NCBI GenBank assembly: GCA_030668045.1
Contig: DAOUUR010000151.1
Location: 1 to 6,331, forward strand
Direction: 5' to 3'
Length of the DNA: 6,331 nucleotides
Source of the DNA: a bacterium
GTDB lineage: Bacteria; Zixibacteria; MSB-5A5; GN15; FEB-12
Part shown: one piece after another, positions 1 to 5,056 of the stretch
Position numbering within the stretch: the stretch's first letter is position 1
Layout of the letters: every line of letters begins with the position of its first letter
Translations under genes and position numbers: made by a program
Notes under the pieces: model-generated
The model's database searches: none
The model's input: the letters and a program-made list of their open reading frames with translations, nothing else
What the model was told of the DNA's origin: nothing

Positions 1-421
1 AAGTCTGAAGGTTGCGCCCCAGATGAAGCGATAGGTCGCACTCTTCGCCCGAGCAATACAGAATCAACCGATGATCCTTCGCCACACCACCGAGGACCGA
101 ATCGATATAGGCCTCGACCCCTTCCTCGGGTAGATATTCAAAGGGAAGGTTGACCGATCCTTGTATAGTGCCACACTCAAAATCAGACGGATCACGAGCA
201 TCTACAAACAGAACATCGCTGCCGTCGAACTCAAGCTGGGCAACATCGACAGCAATAAATGACGGGTCGCCTTCCTCGGCATCAGGGGGGACAATCGGAC
301 CGCCGCTGGAGGACAACGAACGATACTTCCCGATATACGGAATGCTATTGGGTGAAACGACATTGACCCCGAGGCCAAAGATGACCGAGATCAATAGAAT
401 TATGGCAGCGTCTTTGATCAT
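1..421 (-). CDS. Membrane-anchored rhodanese-like domain protein (3' end beyond window)
   Basis: The reading frame opens with ATG at 421 and runs without a stop to the left edge, giving 140 residues, so the C-terminus is missing. Residues 4-22 are a hydrophobic segment (signal anchor or signal peptide), followed by a linker rich in Ser, Gly and Pro up to about residue 53. From there a rhodanese fold is recognisable: LFVDARDPSDF (71-81), GTIQGSVNLPF (84-94) and the active-site strand-loop LILYCSGEECDLS (119-131). Cys123 takes the place of the persulfide-forming cysteine. The usual His of the GHIPGA motif is Thr85 here. Known rhodaneses carry sulfur as a cysteine persulfide; with this anchor the domain probably lies outside the cytoplasm, and its donor and acceptor are unknown. 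It follows the ZIP transporter gene after 42 bases and is probably co-transcribed. An AGGTG lies 13 bases before the ATG, a rather long spacing. Confidence 0.82.
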   Translation of the reverse strand, partial: MIKDAAIILLISVIFGLGVNVVSPNSIPYIGKYRSLSSSGGPIVPPDAEEGDPSFIAVDVAQLEFDGSDVLFVDARDPSDFECGTIQGSVNLPFEYLPEEGVEAYIDSVLGGVAKDHRLILYCSGEECDLSLHLGRNLQT

Positions 422-463
422 AATAATAGTGTTACACCTAATGGCCCAATTTGTCCCCAACTT

Positions 464-1195
464 TTAGTGACCGGCGGCACCATGTCCGATTAACAACACG
501 ATGACAATCCCGCAGAGTAAGAGGGCCAGCTTCCACCATCGCAGCTCACGGGTATGGAAGACTTCGGGTAATAGCACTCCGGTCGCGATATAGAGGAACG
601 ATCCGGCCGTCAATCCGGTCAGGGCAGCCATCATTTCATGTCCCCCGTCTGCGAACAGCGGTGTGAATAAAAATGCTCCGATCGGGGTCACCAACGAAAA
701 CAGAACCAGCCAGGATATGGCCGTGCTCCGTTTGATCTTCGCCAGCACAAAAAGAGAGCAGAGCGCGAATGCAGCCGAGGCTTTGTGAGCTACAATAGAA
801 GCAAAAATAACATTTCCCAACTCCTCGCTGTGCGACCCAACCGCCAATCCGAAACCATCAATGAGCGAATGCACAGAAAGGCCCAAAAAAGCGGTGATAG
901 AGATTACGCGATGGCTGTGGTCGTAGCCGCCGTCACCACGAGTAAAAAGAAATCTCTCAATAAGGAAAATCAGCAGAAAGCCCGTCAGCACCAGATAGGG
1001 AACCTGATGAGAATGAGACTCTGATAGCGCCTCCGGCAACAAATGAAGAAAGACCGTTCCCAGAAAGATACCTGCCCCGAAAGAGACAAATAGGTGCAAA
1101 CGAGCATCGGACCACTGTCGTACCAGAGCCACCAGCCCCCCCAAAATGGTAGCCAGGAACACCAGTGACGAATATAAAAGCAGGTCAGGATTCAT
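464..1195 (-). CDS. ZIP-family divalent metal (probably zinc) transporter
   Basis: This 243-residue protein has the size and about eight membrane segments of bacterial ZIP permeases, which move Zn(II) or other divalent metals into the cytoplasm. Family marks visible are HLLPEA in TM2 (51-56), a short His-containing loop between TM3 and TM4 (DHSH, 92-95), HSLIDG in TM4 (109-114), HKASAAF in TM5 (137-143) and GSFLYIATGVLLPE (198-211) in the late helices. H109, D113 and H137 occupy the transport-site positions. TM4 has Asp where Glu is common, and TM5 lacks the Glu of the HEIPEG form, as in the HK-AF branch of the family. The ATG at 1195 is the first good start; no strong Shine-Dalgarno precedes it. 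It is the first gene of its unit, after a terminator and a candidate promoter, and the rhodanese gene follows. The metal specificity is inferred from the family only. Confidence 0.9.
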   Translation of the reverse strand: MNPDLLLYSSLVFLATILGGLVALVRQWSDARLHLFVSFGAGIFLGTVFLHLLPEALSESHSHQVPYLVLTGFLLIFLIERFLFTRGDGGYDHSHRVISITAFLGLSVHSLIDGFGLAVGSHSEELGNVIFASIVAHKASAAFALCSLFVLAKIKRSTAISWLVLFSLVTPIGAFLFTPLFADGGHEMMAALTGLTAGSFLYIATGVLLPEVFHTRELRWWKLALLLCGIVIVLLIGHGAAGH

Positions 1196-1203
1196 GTCGA
1201 GTG

Positions 1204-1232
1204 AATCAAAACCTATCGGGCCGGAGTGTCAA
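1204..1232 (-). promoter_or_regulatory. Candidate promoter for the ZIP transporter gene
   Basis: A perfect -35 box TTGACA (1232-1227) lies between the terminator and the ZIP start. At a 17-base spacing the -10 box would be TTGATT (1209-1204), which matches the consensus only weakly. The position fits the start of a new unit, but the weak -10 leaves this tentative. Confidence 0.35.
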
Positions 1233-1263
1233 GAAAAATTGGCGCGATCGGGTACCTTGGGAC

Positions 1264-1299
1264 AAAAAGAAGCGGGATCCGCAACTGCGGATCCCGCTT
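1264..1299 (-). terminator. Intrinsic terminator after the 61-residue protein gene
   Basis: On the minus strand a perfect 13-bp stem (arms 1287-1299 and 1270-1282, containing GCGGGATCCGC) closes a 4-base loop and is followed by CTTTTTG (1269-1263). This is a classic Rho-independent terminator. It ends the unit read from the right, 33 bases after the stop at 1333. The plus strand has no T run after the stem, so it should act on the minus strand only. Confidence 0.88.
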
Positions 1300-1332
1300 G
1301 CATAGTTGTTCGTTGATATCTCGGCTCGGAAA

Positions 1333-1518
1333 TCACCCAAAAGGAGTCAACGGCACTCTCTTATCAACTCTCGAATTAATGAGCGAATAACGCCCTTTGA
1401 GGATTTTTCCGACCACAATCGAGAACTTGGCCGGAGTCAGGGTCTGGAGGCTGTAACTGTGCCAGCACTCTTTGTCCCGACACTCCGCAAACTCTACAAC
1501 TTTCTTTCTCTTCGGCAT
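1333..1518 (-). CDS. Small basic Cys-containing hypothetical protein (61 aa)
   Basis: I do not recognise this protein. The ATG at 1518 was chosen because AGGGAG lies 7 bases upstream (1531-1526); the same frame also allows a TTG start at 1581 (82 residues), which has no close ribosome binding site. The 61-residue product begins MPKRKKVVEF, is rich in Lys and Arg, and contains CRDKECWH (residues 14-21), a Cys-x4-Cys-x-His cluster that could bind metal but is too small a motif to assign. No membrane segment or signal peptide is evident, so it is probably cytoplasmic. The strong terminator 33 bases after the stop supports a real gene here. It lies 206 bases downstream of the HTH gene on the same strand and may share its transcript. 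Confidence 0.6.
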   Translation of the reverse strand: MPKRKKVVEFAECRDKECWHSYSLQTLTPAKFSIVVGKILKGRYSLINSRVDKRVPLTPFG

Positions 1519-1724
1519 GACCAGTCTCCCTATTTGTTCGTCCCCCCTGCGCTGTTTTTCTCTCTTTGAAGTAGTTACCAAGTAATATAGGACGGCGTCA
1601 GGGAATAGGGATATTCCAAGCCCAGAGATATCACCTCCTCAATACAACGTTACTGTTTACTTACGTTTAGGTGCTTTCGCTCGACAAGCCTCTCGGCTCT
1701 ATTAATAGCCTTTTGACATACACC
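1519..1724 (-). other. 206-base intergenic or leader region with an unassigned strong Shine-Dalgarno
   Basis: No convincing gene fits here. On the minus strand GAGGAGGTGAT (about 1640-1630) is a near-perfect Shine-Dalgarno, but no ATG or GTG follows at a normal distance. A TTG at 1619, 14 bases beyond, opens a 14-codon frame ending at 1575, and a CTG six bases earlier is in the same frame. Small dyads are present: GGAATA-TCCC-TATTCC just inside that short frame and the palindrome CTATTAATAG at 1699-1708. The stretch could be the leader of the 61-residue protein gene or hold a leader peptide; neither is shown. Confidence 0.4.
1526..1531 (-). promoter_or_regulatory. Ribosome binding site AGGGAG that sets the start of the 61-residue protein
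   Basis: AGGGAG ends 7 bases before the ATG at 1518, an ideal spacing. It is the reason for preferring this start over the upstream in-frame TTG. Confidence 0.6.
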
Positions 1725-2030
1725 TTAGGCTGTAACCAACTTGCGTAACTTCTTGAATGCACGGTGCTTATAAATATTCACGACCTGTTGGGTAACGCCC
1801 AGAATTCCGGCGATTTCTCTCTCTTTTTTGCCTGTGAGATAGTGCTTGAGAACCTCTTTCTGGCGTGTGGACAACGAATTATTGATATGCCAGCGTAATC
1901 TGTTTCGGAGTTTCTTTATTGAATCAGAGTTGGATAGCTCAAGGCCATCGGCAAAATAGGGCGACTGCTCGTTGGAGAACGACTCGAGGAAAAGTCGGTC
2001 TACCGATACCTCTCTGGAATGAAATGGCAT
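1725..2030 (-). CDS. Sigma-70 region 4-like helix-turn-helix DNA-binding protein (101 aa)
   Basis: Residues 53-97 read as a sigma-70 region 4 or LuxR-like helix-turn-helix. LSTRQKEVLKHYLTGKKERE leads into EIAGILGVTQQVVNIYKHRA and KKLRKL, with the typical Gly-Val turn (78-79) and a basic recognition region. The first 50 residues are polar and match no domain I know. There is no receiver domain and no sigma region 2, so it cannot be a complete sigma factor; it is more likely a small transcription regulator. The ATG at 2030 follows the TGA of the coiled-coil gene by 5 bases (AAGAG), so translation is probably coupled and the two proteins should be made together. Target genes are not visible. An autoregulatory role at the promoter near 2608-2636 is possible but only inferred. 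Confidence 0.75.
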   Translation of the reverse strand: MPFHSREVSVDRLFLESFSNEQSPYFADGLELSNSDSIKKLRNRLRWHINNSLSTRQKEVLKHYLTGKKEREIAGILGVTQQVVNIYKHRAFKKLRKLVTA

Positions 2031-2035
2031 CTCTT

Positions 2036-2578
2036 TCAGTAGTTCAGGTTATATATTTTTCTGATTCTATCGAGTTCATTAATCGAAATCGTGAATTTCA
2101 GGGCGGACTCCTCGCGAATTTCGCGCCTTGCTACATCCTTTTCGTAGTCTGACAGGTCGCTGGGGAGTTCGGCATACCTCTTCTTGTAGTATTCAAGTAT
2201 CTGTCGGTGGCGGTCGGCCTCGCGTTTGGAGACGGCGGTTGCTGTGTTTGTCGGCTTCCCTGCGGGACGCTGGGCGAGTTCCGCGGTCAGCTTATCGCGC
2301 TCAACTCGCTGAGCGTCCAAAGCCATCTGCAATAAATCCCTCTCCCAGGAATGTTTCTGGTCGAGCCGGGCCAGCGAGTCAACCAATTGTGACTCCCTTT
2401 CCCCTGCTATGCCAACCACCGAATCAACGCTGCGCTGCAGATCGGCAACCTGGCCAGCCATTTGTGACCTTGCCTGATTGCGGATAGCTGCTTGCTGAAC
2501 ATTGCCGCGATACGTCTTTATCAAACTTACGGCGACAACAATAGTCAACAGCAACAGTGCGAGAACAATTTTCTTCAT
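2036..2578 (-). CDS. Membrane-anchored coiled-coil protein of unknown function (180 aa)
   Basis: I do not recognise a named family. The protein starts MKKIVLALLLL; residues 4-20 form one hydrophobic helix (signal anchor or uncleaved signal). About residues 25-103 are rich in Gln, Glu, Arg and Leu with heptad-like spacing (for example DSLARLDQKHSWERDLL), consistent with a coiled coil. A Pro/Thr/Ala linker (about 104-115) leads to a charged helical C-terminal segment with ELPSDLSDYEKD and ISINELDRIRKIY. By the anchor, most of the chain should lie outside the cytoplasm, though the charges on both sides of the helix leave topology open. The ATG at 2578 was preferred to the TTG at 2611 because that TTG sits inside the promoter -10 box; AAGGAAAGG precedes the ATG by about 13 bases. 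It is first in its unit and coupled to the HTH gene. Confidence 0.72.
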   Translation of the reverse strand: MKKIVLALLLLTIVVAVSLIKTYRGNVQQAAIRNQARSQMAGQVADLQRSVDSVVGIAGERESQLVDSLARLDQKHSWERDLLQMALDAQRVERDKLTAELAQRPAGKPTNTATAVSKREADRHRQILEYYKKRYAELPSDLSDYEKDVARREIREESALKFTISINELDRIRKIYNLNY

Positions 2579-2607
2579 CTGTCGAACACAACCTTTCCTT
2601 TGGTTCG

Positions 2608-2636
2608 ACAATAGACCGTTGCTGATAAAGTGTCAA
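2608..2636 (-). promoter_or_regulatory. Sigma70-type promoter for the coiled-coil/HTH unit
   Basis: On the minus strand a perfect TTGACA (2636-2631), a 17-base spacer and TATTGT (2613-2608, four of six consensus bases) form a good housekeeping-type promoter. The expected start, around 2601, leaves a leader of about 22 bases carrying AAGGAAAGG before the ATG at 2578. It separates this unit from the glycan genes upstream. Confidence 0.65.
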
Positions 2637-2695
2637 GTTTGAACTCGGAGAACATCCGACGACTCGCCTAACCTGTTCTAACTATGAAGCTTAGG

Positions 2696-2720
2696 AGTGG
2701 CTTGCTACTGGCGTGCCACT
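2696..2720 (-). repeat. Small hairpin directly after the glycosyltransferase stop
   Basis: AGTGGC and GCCACT form a 6-bp inverted repeat with a 13-base loop, starting one base past the TAA of the family 2 glycosyltransferase. It may mark the end of the glycan transcript or stabilise it, but no T run follows, so it is not called a terminator. Confidence 0.3.
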
Positions 2721-3428
2721 TTACTTTTTGAGGCCGAGAGTGAGGAATATCCAGGGACGGATCATCGACCACCAGCCGACAAACGGTTTGATCTTGGAGT
2801 ATTTCTGCCCATCTTCGGGATAGACCATCGAAACCGGTACTTCCATCACCCGGTACCCGCACTTGGACGCTTTGTAGTGCAGATAGTATTCCATCTCGTA
2901 GCGTCCCAGCCAATCCTGGGTGATGTCAATACGGGGATCATCAAGTATCGACAACCGGTAGGCTCGGAATCCGCAGGTAACGTCAGTTCCGCGCCACCCG
3001 AGAACGAGGTTGACGATTATCGTGAAGAGTTTGATAGCGAGGTGACGGAACAGCGGCAGATTGGGAGAACATCCGCCCTGGAGATTTCTGGACCCTTGGA
3101 TATAGTCGGCCCGGTCAGCTCTCAGCGGCTCAGTGAGGCGACTGATCTCCTCGGGAAGCATCTTCCCATTGGCGGCCATGACAACAATTGTATCGTAATT
3201 GTTCTTGTGGCAGTATTCGACCGCCGTGCGAATGCCAGCCCCGACACCACTGTTGGCCGCATGTAGAATAACCTTGAAACCTGAGCTTTCGAGGTAGTCA
3301 CCTGACCCATCGGTGGAGCCATCATCGACAAAGAGCAGATCATAGTCCCGGTTCTGCGGAAATTTCCCGACGAGGCTCTTGAGTTTGTCCCCTTCGTTAA
3401 ACGCCAGAACAGATACCAGAATCTTCAA
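2721..3428 (-). CDS. Family 2 glycosyltransferase, DPM1/DPG-synthase-like
   Basis: The protein has the GT-A fold of polyprenyl-phosphate sugar synthases, which move a sugar from a nucleotide donor to a lipid phosphate or growing glycan at the inner membrane face. Visible in order are ILVSVLAFNEGDK (3-15), LLFVDDGSTDGS (31-42), ANSGVGAGIRTAVEY (58-72), GSRN (112-115), TDVTCGFRAYR (148-158) and EVPVSMVYP (196-204). The position of the metal-binding DxD reads MAANGKM (84-90), so the Asp pair is absent. It has no C-terminal membrane domain, only a short hydrophobic, basic tail. The start is taken as TTG at 3428, giving MKILVSVLAF and 235 residues: it follows the acetyltransferase TAA by 5 bases and has GGGGG about 9 bases upstream. 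The same frame extends back to 3554 within the acetyltransferase gene, and that part resembles nothing. The sugar donor and acceptor cannot be told from sequence. Confidence 0.88.
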   Translation of the reverse strand: MKILVSVLAFNEGDKLKSLVGKFPQNRDYDLLFVDDGSTDGSGDYLESSGFKVILHAANSGVGAGIRTAVEYCHKNNYDTIVVMAANGKMLPEEISRLTEPLRADRADYIQGSRNLQGGCSPNLPLFRHLAIKLFTIIVNLVLGWRGTDVTCGFRAYRLSILDDPRIDITQDWLGRYEMEYYLHYKASKCGYRVMEVPVSMVYPEDGQKYSKIKPFVGWWSMIRPWIFLTLGLKK

Positions 3429-3433
3429 CCGGC

Positions 3434-4030
3434 TTATCCCCCGCTTGCCACCGGTTGGACGATGCCGTCGATGAGTCGGTACTGAAGTCCACAGGAACAG
3501 ACGGCCGAGGTCGCCTCCTCCCCTCCGGTAGCAAACTCGAATCGTTCGGCGCACTTACAAACATAACCCTGATGGCGCGCCGGGTTGCCGAACCAGATCT
3601 CAAAATCGGGGACATCGGATGTAACCACTGCTCCGGCCCCAATGAAAGCATAACGTCCAATCGTGCAACCGGCTACTATCGTGGCGTTGGCTCCAATCGT
3701 AGCGCCCTCTTTTACCAGCGTGCGGTCAAACTGCGGTTTGCTCACTCGACTTCGCGGACGAATATCATTCGTGAAAACAGCATTGGGACCAATGAAGACC
3801 CGATCCTCGATTACAATTCCATCCCAGAGTGAGACCCCGTTCTTAACCGTAACGCCATCGCCAATGACAACATTGTTCTCCACGAAGCTGTGGTCGCAGA
3901 TATTACACGATGCTCCGATCCGGGCACCCTTCTGGACATTGCAAAACGCCCAGATTCGTGTATCCTCGCCGATGTCGACAGTTTCGACTATCGCATTGTC
4001 ATGTATGAAGTACTGTTTTCGATTTGTCAC
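3434..4030 (-). CDS. wlbB: Hexapeptide-repeat N-acetyltransferase, WlbB/WbpD type, with C-terminal Cys4 tail
   Basis: Residues 8-150 are a left-handed beta-helix of hexapeptide repeats, for example ARIGAS, VVIGDG, VFIGPN, ATIGAN and AFIGAG, ending in the family's typical WFGNPAR (146-152). FTND (86-89) is also typical of WlbB/WbpD, which uses acetyl-CoA to acetylate the 3-amino group of a UDP-2-acetamido-3-amino-sugar (in known cases the glucuronate). Such proteins are cytoplasmic trimers. About 46 further residues carry C158, C160, C178 and C180 in CKC and CSCG pairs, which look like a small zinc ribbon. The start is GTG at 4030, overlapping the dehydrogenase stop as GTGA, so translation is coupled. 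The exact sugar is inferred from the family and from the preceding dehydrogenase; a related amino-sugar acetyltransferase is possible. Confidence 0.87.
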   Translation of the reverse strand: MTNRKQYFIHDNAIVETVDIGEDTRIWAFCNVQKGARIGASCNICDHSFVENNVVIGDGVTVKNGVSLWDGIVIEDRVFIGPNAVFTNDIRPRSRVSKPQFDRTLVKEGATIGANATIVAGCTIGRYAFIGAGAVVTSDVPDFEIWFGNPARHQGYVCKCAERFEFATGGEEATSAVCSCGLQYRLIDGIVQPVASGG

Positions 4031-5040
4031 GATTTGAGTTCAACGACCTTTCCACCGTTCCGTATCGACTGATTGGCAGCCTCAAGGATTCGCACCACGC
4101 GCAAACCGGCAACGCCGTCGGTAAGTGGTGCTCTGCCTTCAGAGACAGCATCGTAGAATTCCTGGCTGATATTTTTCAGGGCTTCGGTCAGGTTGATCTG
4201 AGGCGCCAACATGTCGCCGGTCCGGTACTGAACAAGCATCTCGTAGATTTGGTCCTTGTCCTTGACCATCTCCACACCGCGATCATAAATCTTCACCTTC
4301 TCCGACGGCTCAGTATCATCATAGACAATCATCTTTTTCGATCCGCAGATCAGCGTCTTGCGCACTTTCACAGGGGCCAGCCAATTGACATGAATGTGCC
4401 CCAGCAGATTGTTGTCGTAGTAGGTTGAAATATAAGCGATGTTCTCGATATTAGTATCAAAGTGCGCTACCCCGGTCGCCGAGATTGCCCGTGGCGGCTG
4501 GTCCAGCAGGTACTCCATAATCGACACATCGTGCGGTGCCAAATCCCAGATGACATTCACATCGTGCTGAAAGAGACCGAGGTTGACCCGAACAGAATCA
4601 AAATAGTAGAGTTCGCCAAGCTGACCCTCGTCAATAATCCGCTTGATCGTCTGCACCGCTCCGGTATAGATAAAGGTGTGGTCAACCATGATGCAGAGGT
4701 TTTTCTTTTCTGCCAGTTCGATCAGCGTCTCGGCCTCCTCCACCGTCGCGGTGAAAGGCTTCTCCATAAAGAGATGCTTTCCGTTGGCCAAGGCTTCTTT
4801 CCCGAGAGGAAAGTGCGACGATACCGGCGTGCTGATCACCACCGCATCGATCTCAGGCGATCTCAGGATGTCGTTTGCGTCGGTGGTAAATGTCCCTATC
4901 GCAGGATACAACCTGGCAATAAAGTCAAGCCGCTCCTGACGAGCATCAGCAACCGCCACTACCTCAACATCGTCCAGTGCAGCAAAATTCCGGATTAAGT
5001 TTGGGCCCCAGTATCCGCAACCAATTACACCAATTTTCAT
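4027..5040 (-). CDS. wlbA: Gfo/Idh/MocA oxidoreductase, WlbA/WbpB-type UDP-sugar 3-dehydrogenase
   Basis: The 337-residue protein has an N-terminal NAD-binding Rossmann fold with GCGYWG (7-12) and Asp32 at the end of the second strand. It carries the catalytic-site EKP (93-95, Lys94) and DLAPHD (166-171, His170), all typical of Gfo/Idh/MocA enzymes. NWLAPVKVRKT (219-229) and the C-terminal LTDGVAGLRVVRILEAA (306-322) match the nucleotide-sugar branch. Known WlbA/WbpB oxidises C3 of UDP-N-acetylglucosaminuronate, giving the 3-keto sugar that an aminotransferase then aminates before WlbB acetylates it. It acts in the cytoplasm. The ATG at 5040 has GAGG 11 bases and GGG 6 bases upstream. It begins 16 bases after the membrane protein gene and overlaps the acetyltransferase by 4 bases. 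Whether the substrate is the uronate or plain UDP-GlcNAc cannot be decided here. Confidence 0.87.
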   Translation of the reverse strand: MKIGVIGCGYWGPNLIRNFAALDDVEVVAVADARQERLDFIARLYPAIGTFTTDANDILRSPEIDAVVISTPVSSHFPLGKEALANGKHLFMEKPFTATVEEAETLIELAEKKNLCIMVDHTFIYTGAVQTIKRIIDEGQLGELYYFDSVRVNLGLFQHDVNVIWDLAPHDVSIMEYLLDQPPRAISATGVAHFDTNIENIAYISTYYDNNLLGHIHVNWLAPVKVRKTLICGSKKMIVYDDTEPSEKVKIYDRGVEMVKDKDQIYEMLVQYRTGDMLAPQINLTEALKNISQEFYDAVSEGRAPLTDGVAGLRVVRILEAANQSIRNGGKVVELKS

Positions 5041-5056
5041 ATGCTACCCGTCCTCA

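Noticed and set aside
150..467. A 105-codon plus-strand open frame with a hydrophobic C-terminus
   Set aside because: The minus strand encodes a recognisable rhodanese domain here; the hydrophobic tail is the antisense image of the signal anchor region.
1630..1640. Plus-strand ATATCACCTCCTC resembling the 3' end of 16S rRNA
   Set aside because: No other rRNA sequence is present; it is simply the complement of a Shine-Dalgarno on the minus strand.
1646..1667. Inverted repeat AACGT/ACGTT with a 12-base spacer as an operator
   Set aside because: Five-base arms are expected by chance, and no second copy was seen near the other promoter.
2696..2720. Hairpin after the glycosyltransferase considered as an intrinsic terminator
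   Set aside because: The stem is only 6 bp with a 13-base loop and no T run follows on the minus strand.
2697..3266. A 189-codon plus-strand open frame opposite the family 2 glycosyltransferase
   Set aside because: The minus strand holds clear glycosyltransferase motifs; the antisense product is without recognisable features.
3429..3554. A longer N-terminus for the family 2 glycosyltransferase starting at 3554
   Set aside because: It would overlap the acetyltransferase by over 100 bases, and the added residues are Arg/Gly-rich and unlike the family, which begins at the MKILV-like strand.
4462..4998. A 178-codon open frame on the plus strand inside the dehydrogenase gene
   Set aside because: It lies wholly antisense to a gene with strong Gfo/Idh/MocA motifs, and its product resembles no family.
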